A DNA stretch of 37,907 nt from Gammaproteobacteria bacterium (GCA_016218405.1 JACREE010000044.1:1-37907), one strand, 5' to 3'. Shown: positions 29,061 through 36,934, counted from the stretch's first letter. The notes: generated from the letters alone by a model not told the origin. Program-made: numbers and translations.

Positions 29061-29435
29061 ATGTTAAAAAAAATAATTCCTCTCGCTTTACTTATCGCAA
29101 CCCTCTTCTGTGTTGCACCGGCTTATGCAAAAAATACAAAAGCCGGTTTTTTTGATGATGAAGCATCTTTGTGTGTTACCAACCGTTCTAACACCATGGT
29201 GCGCGTGACGACAGGCATTTTTGCCAACTACCATTACCTCTCGCCCGGCACCCACCTCGATATTTACCCTACTTTTTATACTTTGTTTAATGTTGATTTT
29301 AAATATTTAGCGATGGACGGAATGTATTATCCTATCCAAAATTGCTACCGCGGTGATTTAGAAACAGATTTAACTGTGCTCATCCAAAATTCACCTTACT
29401 ACCCTTACTATCCTTACTGCATTAATATGTGGTAG
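29061..29435 (+). CDS. Small secreted protein of unknown family
   Basis: The 124-aa product has a clear signal peptide (MLKKIIPLALLIATLFCVAP, cleavage likely after AYA at residue 23). The mature part is short and rich in Tyr and Thr (TRLx-like motif absent; IFANYHYLSPGTHLDIYPTF), with a Tyr-Pro tail SPYYPYYPYCINMW. Two cysteines remain in the body (SLCVT, IQNCYR) and one at the end. I do not recognise a family. GAGGG lies 7 bases before the ATG. It ends 18 bases before tRNA-Gly. Confidence 0.65.
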   Translation: MLKKIIPLALLIATLFCVAPAYAKNTKAGFFDDEASLCVTNRSNTMVRVTTGIFANYHYLSPGTHLDIYPTFYTLFNVDFKYLAMDGMYYPIQNCYRGDLETDLTVLIQNSPYYPYYPYCINMW

Positions 29436-29453
29436 GCGCTTACGAAAAATAAC

Positions 29454-29527
29454 GCGGGTGTAGTTCAATGGTAGAACTTCAGCTTCCCAAGCTGATAGCG
29501 TGGGTTCGATTCCCATCACCCGCTCCA
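29454..29527 (+). tRNA. tRNA-Gly (anticodon CCC)
   Basis: Cloverleaf: acceptor GCGGGTG/CACCCGC, D-stem GTTC/GAAC, anticodon stem TCAGC/GCTGA with loop TTCCCAA (anticodon CCC), T-loop TTCGATT, discriminator T and an encoded CCA at 29525-29527. The accessory DUF4143 ATPase gene begins 66 bases downstream. Confidence 0.95.
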
Positions 29528-29553
29528 CCCATTTGAAATAAACTCGTTTTTTG

Positions 29554-29588
29554 TGTACAATAACTAAGTCCAACTTAACTATTGTACA
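29554..29588. promoter_or_regulatory. Palindrome immediately upstream of the second AAA/DUF4143 gene (candidate operator)
   Basis: TGTACAATAACTAAG (29554-29568) and CTTAACTATTGTACA (29574-29588) are inverted repeats, 13 of 15 positions paired, with a 5-base centre. The element ends 5 bases before the ATG, leaving no room for a separate Shine-Dalgarno. It could bind a repressor or fold into an RNA hairpin that hides the start. Confidence 0.6.
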
Positions 29589-29593
29589 TAATT

Positions 29594-30751
29594 ATGATTC
29601 CACGCATTATTGCACAAGAAGCCTTGAATTTGGCAAAACAATACCCAATTGTGACCTTTATTGGCCCCAGGCAATCGGGCAAAACCACACTATGCAGAGC
29701 CATTTTCCCCGAAAAACCTTACGTAAATTTAGAAGCGCCTGATATTGCACAATTTGCCAAAGAAGACCCCCGGGGGTTTTTACATCAATATCCCGAAGGT
29801 GCCATGCTCGATGAAATTCAAAAGACGCCTGAATTATTGTCTTACTTACAGGTCATCGTTGATGAAAACCCCAAAAAAGGGGCATTTATACTCACCGGCA
29901 GTCATCAATTAAGCTTACACGCCGCCATAACACAATCGCTCGCGGGGCGCACCGCCCTATTGACACTATTACCACTCAGCATGCAAGAGTTAAAGCAAGC
30001 AAACATCACGCAAAGCCTAGACTCATTGTTGTTTGCAGGGGGTTACCCGCGTATTTACCATGATCACCTAGAACCCTTAAAGGCACATCGTAATTATTTA
30101 CAAACCTATTTAGAGCGCGATGTGCGTCAGCTGATTAACCTTAAAGATTTGCATTTATTTCAACAATTTATAAAATTATGTGCCGGCCGCATCGGTCAAA
30201 TACTTCAATACCAAAGCTTAAGCAATGAATTAGGTGTTTCAGCACAAACCATTAAACACTGGTTATCTATTTTAGAAGCTTCTTTTATTATTTTTCAGTT
30301 GCAACCTTATTATGAAAATCTGGGGAAAAGAATAATCAAATCACCCAAGCTTTACTTTACCGATGTGGGATTGGCCAGTTATTTACTCGATATTCAAACC
30401 CCCAGTCAAACTCAACATGGGCCTTTTCGGGGAGCACTCGTTGAAAACTTATGCATATTAGAAATGTTAAAATGTCGCTTTAATGCAGGGCTTGATCCTC
30501 AGCTTTATTATTATCGAGACAACCATCAACATGAAGTTGATGTCATTTACAAATCGGGAAATGACCTCACACCGATTGAAATCAAATCTTCTCAAACATT
30601 TCATGCAAATTTTATTTCCGGATTATCGTATTTCAAAAAAATAGCACCCGATCGTTGCAAACAAGGCTACTTAATTTACACCGGTGAACATCAACAAAAA
30701 ATTAACACCTGGACGGTGTTGAACTATCAACATATCGACACTATTTTTTAA
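29594..30751 (+). CDS. AAA_14 / DUF4143 ATPase, copy 2 (after tRNA-Gly)
   Basis: The 385-aa product has Walker A GPRQSGKTT at residues 24-32, Walker B GAMLDEIQ at 69-76, and sensor ILTGSHQ near 99-105. The family's LLPLSMQEL and SLLFAGGYPRIY are present, together with YLQTYLERDVRQL, a winged-helix segment SNELGVSAQTIKHWLSIL, and FTDVGLASYLL. The C-terminal HEVDVIYKSG then TPIEIKSS resembles a PD-(D/E)XK-like core. ATG 29594 is chosen; TTG 29582 lies inside the upstream palindrome. It ends at the shared terminator 30792-30821. Family function is unknown, and it shares little beyond motifs with the other two copies here. Confidence 0.85.
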   Translation: MIPRIIAQEALNLAKQYPIVTFIGPRQSGKTTLCRAIFPEKPYVNLEAPDIAQFAKEDPRGFLHQYPEGAMLDEIQKTPELLSYLQVIVDENPKKGAFILTGSHQLSLHAAITQSLAGRTALLTLLPLSMQELKQANITQSLDSLLFAGGYPRIYHDHLEPLKAHRNYLQTYLERDVRQLINLKDLHLFQQFIKLCAGRIGQILQYQSLSNELGVSAQTIKHWLSILEASFIIFQLQPYYENLGKRIIKSPKLYFTDVGLASYLLDIQTPSQTQHGPFRGALVENLCILEMLKCRFNAGLDPQLYYYRDNHQHEVDVIYKSGNDLTPIEIKSSQTFHANFISGLSYFKKIAPDRCKQGYLIYTGEHQQKINTWTVLNYQHIDTIF

Positions 30752-30791
30752 CGTAGCGAAAGGATCACTCACAGAGAACAATATGCCAAAC

Positions 30792-30821
30792 AAAAAAACC
30801 CCTGCAAGCAGGGGTTTTTTT
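30792..30821. terminator. Bidirectional rho-independent terminator
   Basis: AAAAAAA, CCCCTG, loop CAAG, CAGGGG, TTTTTTT gives a 6-bp GC stem (7 if the loop closes tighter) with an A-tract before and a T-tract after. It therefore serves both the plus-strand DUF4143 gene and the convergent minus-strand HU-like gene. Confidence 0.9.
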
Positions 30822-30835
30822 GAAATCAGAGTCGA

Positions 30836-31216
30836 TCAGGCCATTTCTTTCATTTTTTTCAATGCGCGAACTTTAACAACATTGCGGGCAGGTTTAGCTT
30901 TAAACATCATTTCTTCACCCGTGAAAGGATTCACACCCTTGCGAGCCTTTGTAGCAGGCTTATGAACAACTTGGCATTTAAATAGGCCTGGCATGATGAA
31001 TACACCCACCCCTCCCTTCTTTAAATGTCTTTCAATAAGGCAAGTCATATGTTCAAACACGGAAGCAACTTGCTTGCGCGTTAACTCTGTTACATCACAA
31101 ATTTCATTGTACATTTCAGATTTGTTATATGCTTTACCAATTGCGCTTGTCTTTTTCGCACTGGAAGATTTTACCGCCTTTACTACCTTTTTCTTTGCAG
31201 GTTTCTTTGCAGCCAT
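30836..31216 (-). CDS. HU/IHF-family DNA-binding protein with lysine-rich N-terminal tail
   Basis: The 126-aa product has a basic tail of about 27 residues (MAAKKPAKKKVVKAVKSSSA) ahead of an HU-like core (YNEICDVTELTRKQVASVFE, then KKGGVGVFIMPGLF, HKPATKARKGVNPFTGEEMM and VKVRALKKMKEM). It likely bends and compacts DNA; the AKPA-like tail recalls histone-H1-like extensions of intracellular bacteria. Ordinary HU is about 90 aa. It ends just before the bidirectional terminator and is probably monocistronic. Confidence 0.88.
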   Translation of the reverse strand: MAAKKPAKKKVVKAVKSSSAKKTSAIGKAYNKSEMYNEICDVTELTRKQVASVFEHMTCLIERHLKKGGVGVFIMPGLFKCQVVHKPATKARKGVNPFTGEEMMFKAKPARNVVKVRALKKMKEMA

Positions 31217-31286
31217 GTCAGCATCCTCGTGTTGTGGTGGAGAAAAATAGCAACGAAAGTAACGATATCACATCCCCAAGGTTTTT

Positions 31287-31880
31287 CTAGAGGTTTTTTT
31301 CACTTTCTTCATTTTTTTCTTGTTTTTCTAGGGCAAAATCGAGTTGTTCAGCAATCTTTTGCTCAACTGGTAGTAAAGCGGGCAATTCCTCCAGACTTTT
31401 TAAATTAAAATGATCTAAAAACTGCTTAGTGGTAGCAAATAAAGCAGGTCGTCCAGGTACCTCTTTATGTCCTACAACTTGAATCCATTCACGCTCCAAC
31501 AATGATTTCATGATATTAGAACTCACAGACACCCCTCGCACTTCTTCAATTTCTGCGCGTGTAATAGGTTGTCGATACGCCACCAAGGCCAATGTCTCTA
31601 ACAATGCACGCGAAAAACGCGCGGGTTTTTCTTCCCATAAACGCGACATCCATGTGCCATACGATGCTTTCACTTGAAAGCAATAACCACTGGCTAATTC
31701 TTTGAGTTCAATCGCACGGCCTGCATAATCTTCACGTAAAGACGCAATCGTTTCTCGTAATTCAGGTAAGGTGGGTGAAGTCTCTTCTGAAAAAAGTTGG
31801 CGCATACGCTCTAGCGTTAAAGGTTCACCCGCCGCAAGCAACAATCCTTCCACGATTAATTTTATCTCTGTTATTTCCAT
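31287..31880 (-). CDS. scpB: Segregation and condensation protein B
   Basis: ScpB is the winged-helix partner of ScpA in the SMC condensin complex. The 197-aa product begins with ITEIKLIVEGLLLAAGEPLT. The conserved QPITRAEIEEVRGV (second winged helix) and GRPALFATTKQFLDHFNLKS follow. The tail is charged and Glu/Lys-rich. ATG 31880 has AAAGGA 6 bases upstream; the frame reaches a TTG at 31904 that abuts the scpA stop. It is coupled to scpA. Confidence 0.95.
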   Translation of the reverse strand: MEITEIKLIVEGLLLAAGEPLTLERMRQLFSEETSPTLPELRETIASLREDYAGRAIELKELASGYCFQVKASYGTWMSRLWEEKPARFSRALLETLALVAYRQPITRAEIEEVRGVSVSSNIMKSLLEREWIQVVGHKEVPGRPALFATTKQFLDHFNLKSLEELPALLPVEQKIAEQLDFALEKQEKNEESEKNL

Positions 31881-31904
31881 GACACTTCCTTTTACTTCAG
31901 ACAA

Positions 31905-32702
31905 TCAATGGGCAGGACGAACATACAAAGCACCGTAAGGTGCTTCTTGTGCAATATCAATGGCAGCTTGTTTCAGCAATTCTAAAATTGCTAAGAAAGT
32001 CACAACCACCCCCAGACGTCCTTCTTTCAACAATAATAAATGGCTGAAGCTTGTGAAATCCTCATCTTTAATCAACCCCAATACTCTTATCATTTGTTCA
32101 CGCACAGACAAAGGTTCTAGCGTCACTGCATGTTTTGCAAATAACGCAGCACGCGCCATCACATCCTGATAGGCCTGTAGCAATTCCACCAAATCAAGTT
32201 CAGGAGGCGGTCGTAATGGCGCTAATGCTAAAGGCAATGGCACACGACATAAAAATGTATCACGTGATTGCTGAGTTAGTCGATCGAGCGCTTCTGCAGC
32301 GTATTTGATTTGCTCATATTCTTGCAAACGTCGCATGAGATCAGCGCGCGGATCTGTTTCATCTTGAACAACTTCAGGCTTGGGCAACAGAAGTCGCGAC
32401 TTGATTTCAGTCAGCGTCGCTGCCATCACCAAATATTCTGCTGCCAATTCAATGCGCAGCACTTTCATCATGGTGATGTAATGCATGTATTGACGCGTAA
32501 TTTCAGCAACGGGGACATCTAAAATATTAATATTTTGTTTACGTATTAAATATAAAAGAAAATCGAGCGGCCCTTCAAATGCTTCGAGAATCACCTCTAG
32601 CGCATCAGGCGGAATATATAAATCTTGAGGCAGTTCCATCAGCAACTCCCCCTGCACTTTGGCTAAGGGAAGAGCTTGTGGCTCCATGATTTCTTCTGAC
32701 AT
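31905..32702 (-). CDS. scpA: Segregation and condensation protein A (kleisin)
   Basis: ScpA bridges SMC heads and helps condense and segregate chromosomes. The product shows the family core FEGPLDFLLYLIRKQNINIL, then DVPVAEITRQY and YLVMAATLTEIKSRLLLP, ending with a short winged-helix segment (VVTFLAILELLKQAAIDIAQ). The start is uncertain: GTG 32735 and ATGs at 32726 and 32702 are in frame. ATG 32702 (265 aa) has GGA about 11 bases upstream and is chosen because family residues begin only around FEGPLD. Confidence 0.93.
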   Translation of the reverse strand: MSEEIMEPQALPLAKVQGELLMELPQDLYIPPDALEVILEAFEGPLDFLLYLIRKQNINILDVPVAEITRQYMHYITMMKVLRIELAAEYLVMAATLTEIKSRLLLPKPEVVQDETDPRADLMRRLQEYEQIKYAAEALDRLTQQSRDTFLCRVPLPLALAPLRPPPELDLVELLQAYQDVMARAALFAKHAVTLEPLSVREQMIRVLGLIKDEDFTSFSHLLLLKEGRLGVVVTFLAILELLKQAAIDIAQEAPYGALYVRPAH

Positions 32703-32809
32703 GCCTTTGTTTTCCAAGAAGTGCATTTTATGCACATAAAAAAGATGCTACTATTAATTTATCCTTCAACCCCAAATGGTAATGGTTCAATCCATAAAAG
32801 ACTACCCTC

Positions 32810-33178
32810 ATGCTAATCACTCTACGCATATTTAGCTTTTTTTGCTTATTCTCAGCCTCTCTTTGCTGGGCAGACACTTGCCCCGACTTCAAACAAGCCA
32901 CTCAATGCGTCGGATTGACCCAGGGCGGCGTTTGCCAAGGGTGGACTATCCGCACAGGCCTTGTCACTCATGACAGCCAGTTCTTACGCGTCCTCACGCG
33001 CTCAGCCTTTCCTTTTATCGTGGGCTGCCAATATGATGCAGGACGACTTTCGCTCATCAAGCTTCAACAAGCCATTCCTACCTCACCTTATCTCTGGTTC
33101 ACTCAATCTATTGCTGGCCTAAATTTCGATTCCTGCGTATCATCGCTCCAAAGTTGCTCATTTACTCTGATAGGTTAA
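32810..33178 (+). CDS. Small secreted six-cysteine protein of unknown family
   Basis: The 122-aa product has a signal peptide (MLITLRIFSFFCLFSASLCW, cleavage after WA or WAD near residue 21). The mature part holds six cysteines (TCPDF, QCVGL, VCQGW, GCQYD, SCVSS, SCSFT), which suggests three disulfides in the periplasm or outside the cell. Aromatic-rich segments (SPYLWFTQSIAGLNF) and the absence of known catalytic motifs leave the function open. It ends 4 bases before suhB, so the two are probably co-transcribed. Confidence 0.7.
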   Translation: MLITLRIFSFFCLFSASLCWADTCPDFKQATQCVGLTQGGVCQGWTIRTGLVTHDSQFLRVLTRSAFPFIVGCQYDAGRLSLIKLQQAIPTSPYLWFTQSIAGLNFDSCVSSLQSCSFTLIG

Positions 33179-33182
33179 TCAC

Positions 33183-33971
33183 ATGCTTCACCCTACACTG
33201 ACCATCGCCCTCAAAGCCGCACGCAACGCGGGCGATATTATTTTGCGTTCGCTTGAATTCTTAGATCGCATCACGTTTACCACAAAAGGGGTGAATGATT
33301 ATGTCAGCGAAGTAGATCGCTTGGCGGAAAAAGAAATCATAAGCGTGATCCGCCACTCTTTCCCTCATCATGCTATTTTAGCGGAAGAAACGGGTCACCA
33401 TGCAGGTGATGATCATGTGTGGATCATTGATCCACTCGATGGCACCACCAATTTTATGCATGGCATTCCTCATTTTTGTGTTTCTATTGCATTACAATAC
33501 AAAGGTCGCATTGAACATGGCTTAGTCTATGATCCTGTGCGTCAAGAAGTGTTTAGCGCCAGCCGAGGCCATGGTGCACAACTTAATGAAAAACGCATGC
33601 GAGTAAGTAAAGTTGCTGCTTTAAATGCGGCGTTGCTGAGCACAGGTTTCCCTTATCAGCAGTATGACTTGCTTGCGCCTTACATGAAAATTTTTCAAGA
33701 GTTATTACCTATTTGCGCAGGCTTACGTCGTGCAGGATCGGCCGCATTAGATTTGGCTTATGTTGCCGCAGGACGTCATGATGGTTTTTGGGAATTTAAT
33801 CTTAAGCCTTGGGATATCGCCGCCGGCGCATTGCTTATCAAAGAAGCGTGTGGATTAGTCGGCGATATTTATGGTGGTGAAAATTACCTTGAAACAGGGC
33901 ACATCGTGGCAGGCAACCCTAAGTTATTTAAACAGTTATTACAAGTCATAAAGCCAGTGGTATCGCCTTAG
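33183..33971 (+). CDS. suhB: Inositol-1-monophosphatase family protein (SuhB)
   Basis: This belongs to the Mg2+-dependent inositol monophosphatase family; in E. coli SuhB also aids rRNA antitermination with the Nus factors. The 262-aa product shows AEETG (E68, E69), the metal-binding DPLDGTTNF at residues 83-91, GHGAQLN, LRRAGSAALDLAYVAAGRHD and the second metal site WDIAAG at about 210-215. SuhB identity rather than a sibling phosphatase (CysQ, HisN) is inferred from length and the DPLDGTTNF pattern. Confidence 0.92.
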   Translation: MLHPTLTIALKAARNAGDIILRSLEFLDRITFTTKGVNDYVSEVDRLAEKEIISVIRHSFPHHAILAEETGHHAGDDHVWIIDPLDGTTNFMHGIPHFCVSIALQYKGRIEHGLVYDPVRQEVFSASRGHGAQLNEKRMRVSKVAALNAALLSTGFPYQQYDLLAPYMKIFQELLPICAGLRRAGSAALDLAYVAAGRHDGFWEFNLKPWDIAAGALLIKEACGLVGDIYGGENYLETGHIVAGNPKLFKQLLQVIKPVVSP

Positions 33972-34083
33972 TTGTTTGAAAGCCCAGCTACACTCCTCGC
34001 ATTTGAAAATACTGGTTTTTGAGTTTGTCTGTAATAGCTCATCCCCCCTGCTTGTTATTGCTTCTCTTACCCTCCGGGGCGTC

Positions 34084-34141
34084 ATTGCGAGCGGAGCGAA
34101 GCAATCCACATCAATCTGGATTGCTTCGCTCCGCTCGCAAT
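34084..34141. repeat. Palindromic repeat downstream of suhB (GCGAGCGGAGCGAAGC type)
   Basis: Two perfect 24-base arms, 34084-34107 and 34118-34141, flank a 10-base loop. The arm ATTGCGAGCGGAGCGAAGCA belongs to the widely occurring 'CATTGCGAGC(G)AAGCGAAGCAATCC' type of dispersed bacterial repeat. It may act as a transcript-end hairpin after suhB. Confidence 0.85.
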
Positions 34142-34150
34142 AGAGTAGAC

Positions 34151-34178
34151 TATACCTCTCTTACCTGAAGATGCGAAC
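34151..34178. repeat. Solo terminal repeat of the 183-bp palindromic element
   Basis: These 28 bases (TATACCTCTCTTACCTGAAG and onward) are identical to the outer terminal repeat of the element at 6938-7120. No second arm follows, so this is a truncated or solitary end. It lies 25 bases from the stop of the adjacent minus-strand gene and at the boundary of the accessory region. Confidence 0.85.
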
Positions 34179-34202
34179 ACTTACTTTAAATGAATGGAAT
34201 CC

Positions 34203-35501
34203 TTAAGGTGACACCGCCATTGGCGTGGCTGTTACTCCGCTGTCGCTACTAGATTGTACGGAGAGCTTTGGCGCGGCGAAAACAGGAAGATAGCAAGTCT
34301 CTAAGTCATCAGGAGGAATTGTCGTCATTTCTTGTTCTGCAATGGGTTCTGACAGCGCATGGGCTAAGTTAGGGGCGGCTAGCGAAGAACTCCTGGGCGG
34401 AACAACCTCTTTTGTTTCAAATTTTAATTTTTCGATCCCATCAACACCAGACCGTGCTACTTCGTCACCCTTCTCTTTTATCAGCTTTGTTTGTTTAGCT
34501 TTATACTTGACTATCGCGTATGCGACTCCTAGTGCTGCAGCAAGAACAAAGGCAACACACAGCAACCCCAGCAGCAGCCCCACCGCAGAGCAGGCGATGG
34601 TTAGGCCAGCAGCGGCAAACATCATGAGCGGAAAGACTGGCACACCTACTAAACATACTCCTCCCAGAAGACCCCATTTTACACCCTCACATATTACGTT
34701 TATGCGGCGTACGGCAACAGATCTGGCGAGGCTCTCTCCCCATTGGGTGACCTTCTTAAAGGCAACCCAGCAAGCTTGCACCTTCTCGGCGACTGTTGAT
34801 AAATAGGGAAATCTAAATGACGATGGTTCATACTGCAGCGCTGTTCCCGATTCGAAATCATCATCAATCTCTAGATGGCGCCAGGGGCGTCCCAAGGCAT
34901 CCTTTGTGTAATCTTCCATTGGATCCTGATAATAAGAACCTCCCTTCATAATCATTATCTCCAGGGGTATATCATCATAAGAAAGCTTTTTGTATCTCTT
35001 CATATTTTCCAGGGGTATATCATCATAAGAAAGTTTTTCGTATTCTTTGAGGAGATTAGCAAAATGATGGATCATTTTCTTATATGCAAAGTGAAAAATT
35101 TTCTTGAGCTCTTCCCGGATGTTATTCTCGTCAAAAGAAGAATCAAATTTGACAACCATTGCCTCAATCAACCACTGTTGTCTTTGTTGTTCCGTACCAC
35201 CTGTTTCCTGCTCAAGAGATGCGCTGGTCTTCCGGGTGGGGGAGCCATAGACAGGGAATAATTGACCGGAGGGTACGACTTTAGAGTTGCCTAACCCCCA
35301 TGCATTTGCCTTACTATTAAGTGAGTTGAACCCCTCACGATGGGTATAGTCAGCGACATGCAAGAAGCGAGATTTAGAGCGAGATGTAGAAGGCTCAGAA
35401 TAGCCATCAAGGACGCCCAAGATCCCAAACTGGAGCACACGCCAATTATCTTCCACATATTTTTTAATCTGAGATCGAGAAATTCCTGTAGTGTCCGACA
35501 T
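34203..35501 (-). CDS. Membrane protein of unknown function, candidate secreted effector
   Basis: The 432-aa product is not recognised. Residues 1-150 are polar and lack a signal peptide. Residues 154-169 and 170-185 are a 16-residue tandem duplication built on KLSYDDIPLE. A strongly hydrophobic stretch (about 276-331) forms two or three membrane helices near the centre-right, followed by a basic linker (KYKAKQTKLIKEK) and a 90-residue disordered Ser/Pro/Glu-rich tail. A large soluble N-part plus hydrophobic hairpin, without a signal peptide, is seen in many Dot/Icm type IV effectors; this is only an analogy. ATG 35501 has GGAG 7 bases upstream; an in-frame ATG further upstream is not supported. 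It lies between a repeat cluster and a DUF4143 gene. Confidence 0.6.
   Translation of the reverse strand: MSDTTGISRSQIKKYVEDNWRVLQFGILGVLDGYSEPSTSRSKSRFLHVADYTHREGFNSLNSKANAWGLGNSKVVPSGQLFPVYGSPTRKTSASLEQETGGTEQQRQQWLIEAMVVKFDSSFDENNIREELKKIFHFAYKKMIHHFANLLKEYEKLSYDDIPLENMKRYKKLSYDDIPLEIMIMKGGSYYQDPMEDYTKDALGRPWRHLEIDDDFESGTALQYEPSSFRFPYLSTVAEKVQACWVAFKKVTQWGESLARSVAVRRINVICEGVKWGLLGGVCLVGVPVFPLMMFAAAGLTIACSAVGLLLGLLCVAFVLAAALGVAYAIVKYKAKQTKLIKEKGDEVARSGVDGIEKLKFETKEVVPPRSSSLAAPNLAHALSEPIAEQEMTTIPPDDLETCYLPVFAAPKLSVQSSSDSGVTATPMAVSP
34961..35043. repeat. 48-bp tandem duplication inside the unknown membrane-protein gene
   Basis: CCAGGGGTATATCATCATAA begins at 34961 and again at 35009, a 48-base period that keeps the frame and gives a 16-residue repeat in the protein. 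The two copies differ at only a few bases, so the duplication is recent or under length variation. Confidence 0.8.
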
Positions 35502-35666
35502 GTTTTTTCTCCATTTCGCTAACAATGAGCCTAATTTTACCAAAAGGACAAAAAAAGTACAAGCAAGGCGACGCTACCATCCTAGCCATTTGAAGGCTCC
35601 CCAGCCTAATTTTTTGTTAACCACCCCCACCAAAATGGATAAAACTCCTAATTAGTGCTACTATTT

Positions 35667-35680
35667 AGGAATATATTCCT
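35667..35680. promoter_or_regulatory. Palindrome upstream of the third AAA/DUF4143 gene (candidate operator)
   Basis: AGGAATATATTCCT is a perfect 14-base palindrome ending 16 bases before ATG 35697. It also covers a possible -10 region. It does not share sequence with the palindromes ahead of the other two DUF4143 genes. Confidence 0.5.
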
Positions 35681-35696
35681 TTTAAGAACAAGGCTT

Positions 35697-36863
35697 ATGT
35701 TGTACCGACGATACCTCAAGATAGACTTACCCCCCTTTCAATCAGCTTTTTTATGGGGAGCACGTAAAACAGGGAAATCCACCTATCTCAAAAAAAAATT
35801 TCCTGATGCGATTTATTATGACTTATTACACACCGATCTTTATAACCGACTACTCAAGCAACCTCAGCTACTCCGCGAAGAACTCCTTGCACTATCTCCA
35901 GAACAACGCAAGCACCCCGTTATTATTGATGAAATTCAAAAAATTCCCATTTTATTGAACGAAGTACACAGCTTGATTGAAAGTGATAAAATTCAATTTA
36001 TCTTGTGCGGCTCAAGCGCAAGAAAATTAAAACAAGGCGCCGCTAATTTGTTAGGTGGGCGCGCATGGCGTTATCATTTCTATCCCCTTACTTTCCCTGA
36101 AATACCTCATTTTAATTTATTACAAGCCCTTAATCGTGGGCTCATCCCCTCTCATTATCAAAGTGAATATTACACACGATCTTTAAAAGCCTATGTACAG
36201 GATTATTTAAAAGAAGAAATACAAGCAGAAGGGCTTGTTAGGAATCTACCTGCTTTTGCGCGTTTTCTTGATTTACAAGCATTTAGCCATGGTCAATTAA
36301 CCAATTTCAGCAACATCGCCCGCGACTGTAGTATCGATGCAAAAACAGTAAAAGAATATTATCAAATATTGGTTGATACACTGCTGGGTTATTTCGTCTT
36401 TCCCTTCCATCCCAAAATGTCACGGGACCTCATCAGCAGCACACCAAAATTTTATTTATTTGATGTGGGCGTTGCTAACAGCTTAACAAAACAAAAAATA
36501 CCCGCCTTACAAGGCACCGCGGCAGGACAAGCATTTGAACATTTCATCTTAACTGAATTGATGGCTTATCGTGGCTTAAATGATTTGGATTTTTCCATTA
36601 CTTTTTGGCGAAAAAAATCGGGGTTAGAAGTCGATTTTATTTTAGGTGAAGCGCACCTTGCCATCGAAATAAAAATGAGTACAACCGTACATCAATCTGA
36701 ACTAAAAGGTTTGATTTCTTTTACGGAACAATACAAACCAAAACAAGCCATCGTGGTCAGTCAAGACAGCAAGCCTCGCCGCTTATCTGTAAACGGCCAA
36801 GCTATTCTTATTTTACCTTGGCGCGAATTTTTAGAACGTTTGTGGCAAGGTGAGTGGATTTAA
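35697..36863 (+). CDS. AAA_14 / DUF4143 ATPase, copy 3
   Basis: The 388-aa product has Walker A GARKTGKST at residues 21-29, Walker B VIIDEIQ at 75-81 and a sensor-like LCGSSARKL. It carries the family's YPLTFPEIP, DYLKEEIQAEGL, the winged-helix-like IARDCSIDAKTVKEYYQIL and FYLFDVGVANSL. The C-terminus has GLEVDFILGEA then AIEIKMSTT, an E-V-D ... E-I-K core. ATG 35697 is preferred over the upstream TTG-type extension, which runs through the palindrome. It precedes the AbiE pair on the same strand by 119 bases and may be part of a small defence-like island. Function unknown. Confidence 0.85.
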   Translation: MLYRRYLKIDLPPFQSAFLWGARKTGKSTYLKKKFPDAIYYDLLHTDLYNRLLKQPQLLREELLALSPEQRKHPVIIDEIQKIPILLNEVHSLIESDKIQFILCGSSARKLKQGAANLLGGRAWRYHFYPLTFPEIPHFNLLQALNRGLIPSHYQSEYYTRSLKAYVQDYLKEEIQAEGLVRNLPAFARFLDLQAFSHGQLTNFSNIARDCSIDAKTVKEYYQILVDTLLGYFVFPFHPKMSRDLISSTPKFYLFDVGVANSLTKQKIPALQGTAAGQAFEHFILTELMAYRGLNDLDFSITFWRKKSGLEVDFILGEAHLAIEIKMSTTVHQSELKGLISFTEQYKPKQAIVVSQDSKPRRLSVNGQAILILPWREFLERLWQGEWI

Positions 36864-36934
36864 CCATCGCTCAAAACCCCACATCGATACCAGTGATGTC
36901 CTTCACCCACTTCTGACAAAAACCAAGCTATCCT

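Noticed and set aside
29454-30751. Integration of the second DUF4143 gene at the tRNA-Gly 3' end as a classic island
   Set aside because: No integrase and no repeated tRNA 3' end were found after the gene.
30783-30965. 60-codon ORF across the terminator
   Set aside because: It reads through the terminator stem and antisense to the HU-like gene.
34875-35261. Plus-strand 128-codon ORF inside the unknown membrane-protein gene
   Set aside because: It is the antisense shadow of the minus-strand gene, mirroring the 48-bp duplication.
34203-35501. C-terminal E-block secretion signal in the 432-aa protein
   Set aside because: The tail is Ser/Pro/Val-rich without a cluster of acidic residues near the end.
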